Shown here one piece after another: positions 52,944 to 63,121 of a stretch of 64,000 nucleotides of DNA (positions are counted from its first letter, which is position 1; each line of letters starts with the position of its first letter). The notes under the pieces are model-generated. The model made no database searches, was not told where the DNA came from, and was given only the letters and a program-made list of their open reading frames with translations. The DNA is from Halovenus salina (lineage in GTDB: Archaea > Halobacteriota > Halobacteria > Halobacteriales > Haloarculaceae): contig NZ_CP112972.1 in the NCBI RefSeq assembly GCF_026410925.1, forward strand, positions 2,542,001-2,606,000, given 5' to 3'. The position numbers were made by a program, and so were the translations under genes.

Positions 52944-53113
52944 TCCACGAACTGACGACGAGCACCGCGAGTCGTCCGTGAGTGGTGAAAGCGTGACCCG
53001 ACAGACTCGGGCAGACGAGTCGCAGCCCCGGAATGGCCGAACGGAGTGAGGCCACGTGCCCGGAACGTCTCGGCGAGTTCGAGTCCTGGCGGCGGCGCTT
53101 TCTCATACAGATA
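52938..53113. other. Short spacer between tRNA-Asn repeats
   Basis: The region after the tRNA contains no gene. It has the pair CGCTTTC (52936-52942) and GAAAGCG (52987-52993), and the pieces CGAGTCGCAGCC and ACGGAGTGAGG, which also occur near 47586-47613. It reads like the remains of an excised element or a small haloarchaeal repeat. Confidence 0.5.
53077..53103 (+). repeat. Copy 2 of the tRNA-Asn 3'-end direct repeat (att-like)
   Basis: The exact copy of 52917-52943 lies 160 bases downstream on the same strand and ends 10 bases before the downstream gene. Only 133 bases separate the copies, so no intact cargo remains. Confidence 0.75.
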
Positions 53114-54286
53114 CTATGACAGTCGGTCGAATCCGCGTTCGAGGTCGCGGATAATATCGTCGGTCGCTTCGATACCGACAGACATCCGCACGAGCCCCTC
53201 GGAGATATCCATCGCCTCGCGTTTCTCGTCGGTGAGGTAGGCGTGGGTCATCCCCGGCACGGACGCAATGATGGACTCGACGCCGCCGAGACTGACAGCC
53301 AGCTGTATCTCTTCGAGGTGTCCGAGCACTGTCGCCGCCGCCTCGCGGCCGCCGTCAATCTCGAACGAGAGCATCCCGCCGAAGCCGCTCATCTGCTCGC
53401 GTGCGAGGTCGTGTTGTGGATGACTTGGAAGACCGGGGTAGTGGACGGCCTCAACCGCCGAATGAGAGTCGAGAAACCCCGCGACAGCGAGGGCGTTTTG
53501 CTCGTGGCGTTCCATCCGTGCGGGGAGGGTCTTCAGCCCGCGGAGGACCATGTAGGAGTCGAACGCCGAGAGCACGGAGCCGGTGCCGTACTTCTGGACG
53601 AACTCGGCGCGCTCGGCGAAGTCGTCGTCGCGGGTGACGATGGCCCCGCCCAGCGAGTCCGAGTGGCCGTTGATGTACTTGGTCGTGCTGTGGACGACAA
53701 CGTCTGCCCCGAGGTCGAGCGGTCGCTGGAAGTACGGGCTGGCGAAGGTGTTGTCGACACAGAGCGTGGCGTCGGCCTTGTCGGCGACCTCGGCGATTGC
53801 GCCGATATCACAGAGTCGCATCAGCGGGTTGGTCGGGCTTTCGACCCAGACCAGCGCCGTCTCGTCGGTGACTGCGTCGGCGACGGCTGCCGTCGAGGTC
53901 GCGTCGACGTACTCGACATCGAGGTCGAAGGATTCCGCGTAGATGTCGTCGAAGAGCTTGCGGGTGCCGCCGTAGAGATACTGGAAGGCGACGACGTGGT
54001 CGCCGGGCTCGAGCAGCGTCATCGCGGTCGTCCCGATGGCACCCATCCCCGACGAGAGCGCGAGCGCATGGCTCCCGCCGGAGAGCGAGGCGAGCTGTGA
54101 TTCGAGCGCAGCTCGCGTCGGCGTCCCGTCCCGGGCGTAGGTGAACTCCGGGTAGTCACTCACCTGCTCTTGGGTGTACGTCGAGGCCAGGTGAATCGGT
54201 GTGACGATGTCGCCGGTCGTCGGTTGGCCCGTCTGTTCGTCTCCCGAGACTGCCTGCGTGTCGAACTGCCGTGGTATGTCATCCAT
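53114..54286 (-). CDS. metB: Cystathionine gamma-synthase / lyase family PLP enzyme
   Basis: The 390-residue protein starts at ATG 54286 (MDDIPRQFDTQAVSGDEQTG). PLP-binding features are LYGGTRKLFDDI near residue 105, CVDNTFASPYFQRPLDLGAD near residue 170, and the lysine in VVHSTTKYINGHSD near residue 197. Its length and GHSDSLGG are typical of cystathionine gamma-synthase or gamma-lyase. It would link homoserine esters with cysteine or cleave cystathionine. The name metB is the simplest choice; the gamma-lyase function cannot be excluded. The second family member in the window is metY at 14750. Confidence 0.88.
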   Translation of the reverse strand: MDDIPRQFDTQAVSGDEQTGQPTTGDIVTPIHLASTYTQEQVSDYPEFTYARDGTPTRAALESQLASLSGGSHALALSSGMGAIGTTAMTLLEPGDHVVAFQYLYGGTRKLFDDIYAESFDLDVEYVDATSTAAVADAVTDETALVWVESPTNPLMRLCDIGAIAEVADKADATLCVDNTFASPYFQRPLDLGADVVVHSTTKYINGHSDSLGGAIVTRDDDFAERAEFVQKYGTGSVLSAFDSYMVLRGLKTLPARMERHEQNALAVAGFLDSHSAVEAVHYPGLPSHPQHDLAREQMSGFGGMLSFEIDGGREAAATVLGHLEEIQLAVSLGGVESIIASVPGMTHAYLTDEKREAMDISEGLVRMSVGIEATDDIIRDLERGFDRLS

Positions 54287-54296
54287 AGGTCGTGTT

Positions 54297-54752
54297 TCAG
54301 GGGCTTTCGTCCTCTCTGGTGAGTCCGCGTCGCATACAGGTAGCGGTGTCGGGACAGACCTCGGTGAACTGTGTGGTCTCCCGAATCGACCCCGGAGCGG
54401 CCGCGCGGTCGACTCGCTCGAAGCCGAGTCCTCGAAAAAAGTCGGCGGCCGTCGTCGTGAGCAAGAACAGTTCGTCGATGCCCTCGTCACGCGCACGGTC
54501 GAAAAGTGCCTCGGTCAGCGCAGTCCCGTACCCCCGGCCGCGGGCCGACTCCTCGATAGCGACCGAGCGAAGGAGGGCGACCGTCCCATAGCGTTCGATA
54601 CCGCCGACGCCGACGCGGTCACCGTCGACCGTACAGACATATAACTGTACCACTGAGGGGTCCGCAGTTGGGAGGTCGTTCTCGGCCAGCAACGACTCGG
54701 CGTAGCGAGTGTCCGCTGTCTCCGCCGCCCGCAGATTGATATTGTCTGGCAT
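54297..54752 (-). CDS. GNAT acetyltransferase, ArsN2-like
   Basis: The 151-residue protein starts at ATG 54752. The acetyl-CoA motif is VAIEESARGRGYGTALTEAL near residues 69-88. GIERYGTVALLRSVAI, LLTTTAADFFRGLGFERVDR and ETTQFTEVCPDTATCM resemble ArsN2 proteins, which acetylate arsenic-containing compounds in some ars operons. No arsenic genes are adjacent, so the function remains open. It overlaps no neighbour and lies 10 bases upstream of metB on the same strand. Confidence 0.8.
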   Translation of the reverse strand: MPDNINLRAAETADTRYAESLLAENDLPTADPSVVQLYVCTVDGDRVGVGGIERYGTVALLRSVAIEESARGRGYGTALTEALFDRARDEGIDELFLLTTTAADFFRGLGFERVDRAAAPGSIRETTQFTEVCPDTATCMRRGLTREDESP

Positions 54753-54828
54753 ACAATCGCAGGGGGACGCCGTCGGTATAATCGTGTCCACCGCGAGCCT
54801 TTTGACGTCGCCCACAGAACACGGCGAT

Positions 54829-55638
54829 ATGGAGACACTCACGCTAGGGCCGTCGGGAACGTACTCCCACCGAGCGGCGCGTGCCGTCGCCGACGACACG
54901 GAGATCGAGTTCACCGAATCTGTGACCGGTATCATCGAGGCAGTCGCACGAGAAGAGACAGCCCGCGGGGTTGTTCCGGTCGAGAACAGCATCGAGGGGG
55001 CGGTAACCGAGTCACTCGATGCCTTCGCTGAGTACGACGTGTCGGTCGTCCAAGAGATTGTAACGCCGATACGCCACGCGTTGCTCGCACAGGGCGAGAC
55101 GTTCGAGGTGGTAGCCAGCCACGCCCAGGCGCTTGCGCAGTGTCGATCCTTCCTAGAGACGAACTACCCCGACGCCGATCTCGAAGCCGTTGCCAGCACC
55201 GCCCGCGGCGTCGAGCGGGCACGCGAGGATAACGCGGTCGCGGCCATCGGCCACCCCGACAACGCGGGTGGCTCGCTGACGGCACTCGCCGAAGACATCC
55301 AGACCCGCGATTCGAACGCCACGCGGTTTCTGGTCGTCGCCCCAAGCGCCGAGCAGTCCCGTGCCGGGAGCAAGACCTCACTCATCGTCTACCCCAACCG
55401 GGACTATCCGGGCCTTCTGCTGGAGCTACTCGACCCGTTTGCCGAGCGGGATATCAACCTCACGCGGGTCGAATCCCGTCCCAGCGGCGAGCGACTCGGG
55501 GATTACGTCTTCCATATCGACGTTGCCGCGGGGCTCTACGAGAGTCGAACCGCCGAAGCGTTGTCGGTCGTCGAAGAACTCGCCGAGGCCGGCTGGGTCC
55601 GACGGCTCGGCTCGTACGACACAGAGACCGTCGTCTGA
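54829..55638 (+). CDS. pheA: Prephenate dehydratase with ACT domain
   Basis: The 269-residue protein begins METLTLGPSGTYSHRAA. The catalytic domain shows VVPVENSIEGAVTESLDAF near residue 50 and the TRF motif in SNATRFLVVAP near residue 163. The ACT domain from about residue 185 has the ESRP motif (TRVESRPSGERLGDYVFHID) for phenylalanine feedback. It converts prephenate to phenylpyruvate. There is no chorismate mutase domain. The gene is divergent from the ArsN2-like gene with a 76-base gap. Confidence 0.95.
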   Translation: METLTLGPSGTYSHRAARAVADDTEIEFTESVTGIIEAVAREETARGVVPVENSIEGAVTESLDAFAEYDVSVVQEIVTPIRHALLAQGETFEVVASHAQALAQCRSFLETNYPDADLEAVASTARGVERAREDNAVAAIGHPDNAGGSLTALAEDIQTRDSNATRFLVVAPSAEQSRAGSKTSLIVYPNRDYPGLLLELLDPFAERDINLTRVESRPSGERLGDYVFHIDVAAGLYESRTAEALSVVEELAEAGWVRRLGSYDTETVV

Positions 55639-55693
55639 TACGTCACCTCCGTCTGACGGTGGGTGAGAAGAGACTGTTGCACTGTGCAGTTTC

Positions 55694-57406
55694 TCAGTTG
55701 TCAACAGTCCCGGCCGGCCGCCGCGGTCGATTCGACTCCGCCGTTTCATCAGCAGTCTGGAGCCGAACAGTCACCACCGAGCCGCGTGGCTCGTTTGATC
55801 CGAACTCGATGACGCCGTCCATTGCAGTGACGAGCCAGTAGGTGAGCCACAAGCCGAGACTGCTGCCGTGTTCGAGCTGTGACTCGGCGGTCTTGTCGAG
55901 GATTTCGACTTCCTCGGGTGGGATTCCGGGACCGTTGTCGGCGACGATGAGCAGAGCTTCGTCGCCGTCTTCGGCGGCGGTTATCTCGACGACCGGCTGC
56001 TCGCTGTCGTTGTGTTCCAGTGCGTTCTCGACGACGTTTCGAACCACCGTTTCGAGCGTTTCTCGGCCGGCCGCACGGACGAAAAGATGCGCAGGTCCAT
56101 CGTAGCGAATCTCGGCGTCGGGAAACTCCTGACGGTACCGCTGGGCTGTCCTCTCGAGTGTCGTAACGAGGTCGATTGCGAGCAGCGACTTGCCGTCAAT
56201 CTGTAGCGACTCTTGAATGTGGCGTGCCTTCTCACTGACGTCGTTGAGGCGATTTGCGGCATCCTGCAGGCGTTCGAGTGACTCGTGAGCCTGTCCGTCG
56301 AGGTCTGACCTGTCGAGTTGGTCGGCAACGCCGAGGACGATGTTGAGTTCGTTTCTGAGGTTGTGACGCAGGACACGGTTGGTGACGCTCAGCCGCTGTT
56401 GGTGTTCTTTGAGCTCGGTCACCTCGCGCATCACAACTGCATGCCCGGCAGGGTCGTCGCGCTGATCACACAGCACCGAGTACCGGACAGTGTACATCTG
56501 CGGGTTCGGTTTGTCAGTCGCCAACACCGTTCCGTTGAGGTCATCCAACGACGAGTCGAACAAGGCGTCGGCGGACATCCCGGCTGCGATTTTGGTGTCA
56601 AGGATGCGTTCTGCGTGGTCGTTCGCTTCTACGACACGGCGCTCGTCGTCGAAGACGAGTACGCCATCGGCAAACAGGTCCGGAACGCTCCGGTACGCTG
56701 CCGGCGTGAGGCCAATAAGCTCGTACCGGAACAGTGCCAGCGCGAACGCTGCCCCCGACAGTGCCAGCGACGAGGAGGTGAGGTCGAGTGGCGGCAGCGG
56801 CCCCACGCCGAGGTTGAACATGATGTTGAGCGCCGTCGGAGCGACCCCGCCGAACAACATCAAAAGCGCCTGTCGCCGGTACAGCGGACGGGAGTTGAGT
56901 GCGACGCCCGCGAATATCCCCCAGGCGATGACGATGAGCAGATAGGAGTAGCCCAGATTGAGCCACAGCAACGGTCCGTTTACCCCATCCAGTGTGGTGA
57001 CCCCAGCCACCTCTCTGAGCGCGGTCGAGTCCCAGAACAGTTTGTGCGCCGAATTAGTAAATACTCCTAACACGGTCACGACCGGCACGACACAGAGCCC
57101 GCCGTAGAACTTCCATGACTGCCATCGGTCGTGGCCCGCGTACCGCAACGCCAGGACGAAGTACGCCACCGGAACCAGCGACGCACCCGGGAAGAGGAGC
57201 TTACTCCAGAATCGCACCTGCTCGAGCGTATCGAAACCGAGACTGATTGCCTCGGGCACTGTCCACAGCGTTCCGAAAAACATCAGCGCCGCAAGCGGCA
57301 ATGCTACTGGGTCCGGTCGCTTCCGAAGTGCGACCACACCGATACTGGTACAGAGCACAGCCGCGGTCAACACGACTGCCGACACAACCGACACCGTCCA
57401 CCCCAT
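55694..57406 (-). CDS. Membrane histidine kinase with 7TM sensor, PAS and HATPase
   Basis: The 570-residue protein has about seven hydrophobic segments in the first 230 residues (the histidine-kinase 7TM N-terminal type), a PAS domain near 240-335 (GVLVFDDERRVVEANDHAER), and a kinase core. The H-box is VLRHNLRNELNIVLGVADQL near residue 349, the N-box VVENALEHND near residue 460, and the G-box IVADNGPGIPPEEVEILD near residue 485. This plan is frequent in haloarchaea. No response regulator is adjacent; the HalX regulator at 41836 is a candidate partner but not linked. The ligand is unknown. Confidence 0.93.
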   Translation of the reverse strand: MGWTVSVVSAVVLTAAVLCTSIGVVALRKRPDPVALPLAALMFFGTLWTVPEAISLGFDTLEQVRFWSKLLFPGASLVPVAYFVLALRYAGHDRWQSWKFYGGLCVVPVVTVLGVFTNSAHKLFWDSTALREVAGVTTLDGVNGPLLWLNLGYSYLLIVIAWGIFAGVALNSRPLYRRQALLMLFGGVAPTALNIMFNLGVGPLPPLDLTSSSLALSGAAFALALFRYELIGLTPAAYRSVPDLFADGVLVFDDERRVVEANDHAERILDTKIAAGMSADALFDSSLDDLNGTVLATDKPNPQMYTVRYSVLCDQRDDPAGHAVVMREVTELKEHQQRLSVTNRVLRHNLRNELNIVLGVADQLDRSDLDGQAHESLERLQDAANRLNDVSEKARHIQESLQIDGKSLLAIDLVTTLERTAQRYRQEFPDAEIRYDGPAHLFVRAAGRETLETVVRNVVENALEHNDSEQPVVEITAAEDGDEALLIVADNGPGIPPEEVEILDKTAESQLEHGSSLGLWLTYWLVTAMDGVIEFGSNEPRGSVVTVRLQTADETAESNRPRRPAGTVDN

Positions 57407-57519
57407 CAGACCAGGTATAACGTTAGCTCCTATTTACATATCACGGCCGAACTGACCGAGTGAGTCGCTCGTGTGGCCCTTGTGATTAGTGTACTTAAAC
57501 CGCCACTGTGTGATACTGA

Positions 57520-57533
57520 ATAACATGTGTTAT
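57520..57533. promoter_or_regulatory. Inverted repeat upstream of the thermosome promoter
   Basis: ATAACA-TG-TGTTAT lies 37 bases before the TATA-like TTTATATA at 57573-57580. It may be a regulator site for heat-responsive transcription. Confidence 0.3.
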
Positions 57534-57606
57534 CCCCAGACACAGCGACTCTCTACACTCGTAACAGTAATCTTTATATAGAAGCACATTCAATCTTCGA
57601 GTGATT

Positions 57607-59289
<1,683 letters not shown>

Positions 59290-59503
59290 GTTCGGCCACA
59301 CACCCTGCGCTGTCATCTGCCGACCGACGTACCGATTCCACGAATTGTCTACGTGATTTTTTCATTTTTGACCGTTCACCAGCGAGGCTGCTGCTCTCGT
59401 GAGAGACGCAGGAACGCGACGAGACTACAGAACAGCTTGGTGGGCGAGCGGGCTATCGGCTACGGCGTCCTCGTCTCAGCGAGTAACTGATCTGGATACA
59501 GAC

Positions 59504-59959
59504 TCACTCTCCGTCCAGATCGAACTGTTCGTGCTCTTTGGCGGGGTTGAGAACGACACTAGTGTTCGACTCTTTGATTTCCGGATCTGTCAACAGGTCC
59601 TTTATTGTGTCGTTCATGTCGTCTGTGTTCCGGAATTTCCCGATAGCAATGATATCGTGGTCGCCGGTGGTCTCGTAGACACTCACCATCTGTGGGTGGT
59701 CGCTCAGCGTGTCAGTCACCTCGACGAGCGCGCTTCCCTCGACTTTCAACTGGAGGATTGCGGTCACGTCGTACCCGACAGCGCCGTAGTCGATTTTTGG
59801 CGTGTATCCCTGGATGATGCCTTCCTCTTCCAGCGCCGAGAGATGATTCGAGATGGTCGTCACCGAGACATCGAGGTCCTCTGCGAGACTTCGCAGACTC
59901 GCTCGTCCGTCTCCCAGAAGTGCATTCACCAATTTCTCGTCTAAATTTTCGTACGTCAT
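59504..59959 (-). CDS. Lrp/AsnC-family regulator next to glnA
   Basis: The 151-residue protein has the winged helix at about residues 5-52 ([20 protein letters not shown], then [17 protein letters not shown]) and a sensor domain at 60-140 ([18 protein letters not shown]). In haloarchaea an Lrp gene is often found beside glnA, where it controls it. It is divergent from glnA with 125 bases between them. The 214-base gap before it, after the thermosome, contains no gene. Confidence 0.92.
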   Translation of the reverse strand: MTYENLDEKLVNALLGDGRASLRSLAEDLDVSVTTISNHLSALEEEGIIQGYTPKIDYGAVGYDVTAILQLKVEGSALVEVTDTLSDHPQMVSVYETTGDHDIIAIGKFRNTDDMNDTIKDLLTDPEIKESNTSVVLNPAKEHEQFDLDGE

Positions 59960-60084
59960 CAGTCCGAGAAACGAACCCTTCCCATTAGAATTTTACGAAT
60001 ATGCAATTTTTTCGCTGTCGTGCAAGGTTTGCTCAAAATGGGTGGGTTTTAGTATGTGTAGGACGCTCATTCGCGTGTCGAAAG

Positions 60085-61440
60085 ATGACAAGTAAAAGTC
60101 TATCGAGTGAAGCAGAGGCAGTACTCGACCGCATCGAAGAGGAGGATGTCGACTTTCTCCGGTTGCAGTTCACCGACATTCTGGGGACGGTAAAGAACGT
60201 TTCTGTCCCGGCCGACCAGACTGAGAAGGCGTTCAGGGAAGGGATCTACTTCGACGGCTCCTCGATAAACGGGTTCGTCCGGATTCAGGAGTCGGACATG
60301 CGTCTCGAACCTGACCCGAATACGTTCGCGCTGTTGCCCTGGCGGAACAACGGTGACGTGACGAGTGCCCGGCTCATCTGTGACGTTATCGATACGACGA
60401 CAGGCGAGCCGTTCTCCGGTGACCCGCGCCGCGTCCTCAAGAATGCCATCGATCGGGCACACGAAATGGGATACAAAGTCAACGCCGGGCCGGAGCCGGA
60501 GTTTTTCCTGTTCGAGGAAGACGAGGAGGGCCGTGCGACGACGACGACTCACGACAAGGGTGGGTACTTCGACATGGCACCGAAAGACCTCGCACAGGAT
60601 GTCCGTGGCGACATCATCTACGGTCTCGACGAGATGGGGTTCGAGGTGGAGGCGAGCCACCACGAGGTCGCAGAAGGCCAGCACGAGATCGACTTCAAGT
60701 ACGAAGACGCGCTGACGACGGCCGACAACATCGCCACCTTCCGGGTCGCGGTGCGGGCGCTGGCGGCCGAACACGACCTGCACGCGACGTTCATGCCGAA
60801 GCCGATTCCGCGCATCAACGGCTCCGGGATGCACACACACCTGTCGCTTTTCACCGAAGACGGGGACAACGTGTTCCACGACGACGACGACGAGTTCAAC
60901 CTCAGCGAGACGGCAAAGCAGTTCCTCGCTGGGATTCTCGAACACGCGCCGGCACTGGCCGCGGTCACGAACCCGACGGTAAACAGCTACAAACGGCTGG
61001 TCCCCGGCTACGAAGCGCCGGTGTACGTCGCGTGGTCGGACGTGAACCGGTCGGCGCTGATTCGGAAGCCAGCCGCCCGCGTCCCCGCAGCCTCGCGCAT
61101 CGAAGCGCGGTTCCCCGACCCCTCGTGTAACCCCTATCTTGCGGTCGCCGCGCTCATCCAGGCCGGGCTCGACGGCATCGAGAACGACCTCGACTGCCCG
61201 GAGCCGGTTCGGGAGAACATCTACGAGTTCGACGAACAGAAGCGTGAAGAGTACGGCATCGAGACGCTCCCCTCGAATCTGGGCGAGGCGGTCGAAGCAC
61301 TCGAATCCGACGAGGTCGTGATGGATGCCCTCGGCTCTCACGTCGCCGAGAAGTTCGTCGAGGCGAAAACCCAGGAGTTCGAGGACTACCTCGTCGACGT
61401 TTCCCAGTGGGAACTCGACCGCTATCTCGAAACGTTCTGA
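60085..61440 (+). CDS. glnA: Glutamine synthetase, type I
   Basis: The 451-residue protein starts at ATG 60085. Motifs in order are [17 protein letters not shown] near residue 55, [11 protein letters not shown] near residue 134, [14 protein letters not shown] near residue 246, [20 protein letters not shown] near residue 295, and [15 protein letters not shown] near residue 341. It is the GSI-alpha length without the adenylylation tyrosine region of GSI-beta. The Lrp gene is divergent. Glutamine synthesis is linked to the glutamate used by the methylaspartate cycle. Confidence 0.97.
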   Translation: MTSKSLSSEAEAVLDRIEEEDVDFLRLQFTDILGTVKNVSVPADQTEKAFREGIYFDGSSINGFVRIQESDMRLEPDPNTFALLPWRNNGDVTSARLICDVIDTTTGEPFSGDPRRVLKNAIDRAHEMGYKVNAGPEPEFFLFEEDEEGRATTTTHDKGGYFDMAPKDLAQDVRGDIIYGLDEMGFEVEASHHEVAEGQHEIDFKYEDALTTADNIATFRVAVRALAAEHDLHATFMPKPIPRINGSGMHTHLSLFTEDGDNVFHDDDDEFNLSETAKQFLAGILEHAPALAAVTNPTVNSYKRLVPGYEAPVYVAWSDVNRSALIRKPAARVPAASRIEARFPDPSCNPYLAVAALIQAGLDGIENDLDCPEPVRENIYEFDEQKREEYGIETLPSNLGEAVEALESDEVVMDALGSHVAEKFVEAKTQEFEDYLVDVSQWELDRYLETF

Positions 61441-61441
61441 G

Positions 61442-62056
61442 CTACGCCGACAGGAACGCGCACGTCTTTTCGATTATTCGCTCTTGCTCGGTTACAAACG
61501 AGTGGTCTTCGCCGGGGAGTTTGACGAACGTCCCACCAGGAATTCGGTCGGCGATGCGCTTGCCGTTCGCTGCCGGGACGACGTCGTCCTCGTCGCCTTG
61601 TAACACCAGTACGGGTATCTCAATACTACGAAGCGTCTCGGGAGCTATTGAGGGAGCGTCGTCGTGGCTCCCGAACAGTATCGCCGGTGCCCACAGTACC
61701 ATCCGGTCGGCTTCGTCTGTCGCGTGTTCGAGCGCGAGTCGGCCGCCGAAGCTCTTTGCGACGACGGCAACCGTCGTACACCCCCGGGCTCTGAGTAGGT
61801 CGATTCCTGCATATATCTCCTCGCGGAAGTCGGCAGCCGTCTTCGCTTCGAGGTCGTCTGGGCCCGTCCAGGTGTGGAACCTGGCAACTAGGTGTCCGGC
61901 GTCTGTGGCTGCCTCGGCAAATCCGTCGAAGACGTCCCCGAAGGGGCCGTGTCCCGCGCCGGGAACCACCAGAACGCCGCGTTCGGTCTCCACGTCGGGG
62001 ACGGTCAGACGGCCGGGGTACTCATCGCCGTGGACTGTTAAGGTCGTCTCCTCCAT
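61442..62056 (-). CDS. Alpha/beta hydrolase, dienelactone-hydrolase-like
   Basis: The 204-residue protein starts at ATG 62056; a longer open frame upstream overlaps the next gene and is not conserved in style. VVVPGAGHGPFGDVFDGFAE is the oxyanion loop, VAVVAKSFGGRLALEHAT has the nucleophile (KSFGG), and GDEDDVVPAANG and GEDHSFVTEQE give the acid and His. It is close to small alpha/beta hydrolases of the KANL3/Tex30 group. The substrate is unknown. It begins two bases after the glnA stop, convergently. Confidence 0.85.
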   Translation of the reverse strand: MEETTLTVHGDEYPGRLTVPDVETERGVLVVPGAGHGPFGDVFDGFAEAATDAGHLVARFHTWTGPDDLEAKTAADFREEIYAGIDLLRARGCTTVAVVAKSFGGRLALEHATDEADRMVLWAPAILFGSHDDAPSIAPETLRSIEIPVLVLQGDEDDVVPAANGKRIADRIPGGTFVKLPGEDHSFVTEQERIIEKTCAFLSA

Positions 62057-62115
62057 CAAGACTGGTTTTCCCGACCCGATATTATAAATTCGGTGGCTGG
62101 TTGTGGTGTCTTCCT

Positions 62116-62580
62116 TCAGCGCAGACTTCGTAGCTTGTCGAGTATTCGCCCGGGCGCGCCAACGGCTTTCACCGTCACACCGACAAGCACCATCAGCGCG
62201 TAGAGCCCGAGCGTCGACAGCCAGATGACGAGCATCGCGAGAATCGCCCAGCCGCCACCGAGGAAGTAAAACGCTCCGAGTGTCATCACAGTCCCGTACA
62301 GTAAGACGAGATACGGTCCCCACCCGGTGGCGTGACCGCGACGGACTCGCCCCCGGACGTACTGTTTCAGGTCGTCTTCGAGCTCTTCCCGATGGACGGT
62401 TCGGTCTTCGATCTCGGATTCGAATGCTTCGAGTTGGTCCTGCAGCTCGCGTAGCTCGTCGCGCGTCACGGCTTGGCGCTCGCGCTGTGCCCTGCTTGTC
62501 CGCTCGCCACGCCCCGACGCGTTTCGGTCACCCTCTGGCTCACTCGTGTCGTCGTCTATCGGCCCATCAGCTTCGCCCAT
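62116..62580 (-). CDS. Membrane protein with coiled coil
   Basis: The 154-residue protein has an acidic, disordered N-terminus, a predicted coiled coil (RDELRELQDQLEAFESEIED and on to HREELEDDLKQYVRG) and two hydrophobic segments (about 91-108 and 112-135). The start ATG 62580 precedes MGEADGPIDDD. I recall haloarchaeal relatives of unknown role. It lies between the hydrolase and a divergent membrane protein gene. Confidence 0.7.
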   Translation of the reverse strand: MGEADGPIDDDTSEPEGDRNASGRGERTSRAQRERQAVTRDELRELQDQLEAFESEIEDRTVHREELEDDLKQYVRGRVRRGHATGWGPYLVLLYGTVMTLGAFYFLGGGWAILAMLVIWLSTLGLYALMVLVGVTVKAVGAPGRILDKLRSLR

Positions 62581-62724
62581 AGTCGCTCGTTGTGTAAGGT
62601 GTCGACCCGACACCTGTTGTAGTTGCCGGTCTTCGTGGCTGTCTGCCAACACCGCGTTGACGGCGACGCCGGTGTCACAGCACGGCCTCGAAAGCCATTA
62701 GACGGTCGGCGGCTACCTCTCCGT

Positions 62725-63120
62725 ATGGAAGAGCCTCGCGTGACAATACGACGGGTCACAGCGGTCCTGCTCGTGACCAGCGTTGTGCTCATCCTGCCGG
62801 GAACAATCGGTATCGGTGCGTCTGTTCCCTTCGCTGTCGGGCTCGGACTCGCTGCTCTTGCACTCGCAGCCGTACGCGAGACCCTGGCGACAGTACCGAC
62901 TGTTCTTGGCTACGACCTCGGTCAGTATGCGCCACATCTCTGGCTCTCGCCGCTTCTCGCGTTGGGTGCTGTTGTCGTCTTCCCGGACGCGACCTCCGTC
63001 GAACTCCAGTCTCTCGGTGGGGTTGCGGGACTCGTGGCGATGGTGAACTACTTTTTGACGCCGGCTTACAGCGTCGTCTACGCGCTCGCCAGCCGCATCG
63101 CTCGCGGTATCGGTGGGTAA
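62725..63120 (+). CDS. Small multi-helix membrane protein
   Basis: The 131-residue protein has four hydrophobic stretches (about residues 11-28, 32-50, 69-86 and 95-120), such as AVLLVTSVVLILPGTIGI and LGGVAGLVAMVNYFLTPAYS. I do not know the family. Its stop is one base from the convergent trm1 end. Confidence 0.65.
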   Translation: MEEPRVTIRRVTAVLLVTSVVLILPGTIGIGASVPFAVGLGLAALALAAVRETLATVPTVLGYDLGQYAPHLWLSPLLALGAVVVFPDATSVELQSLGGVAGLVAMVNYFLTPAYSVVYALASRIARGIGG

Positions 63121-63121
63121 G

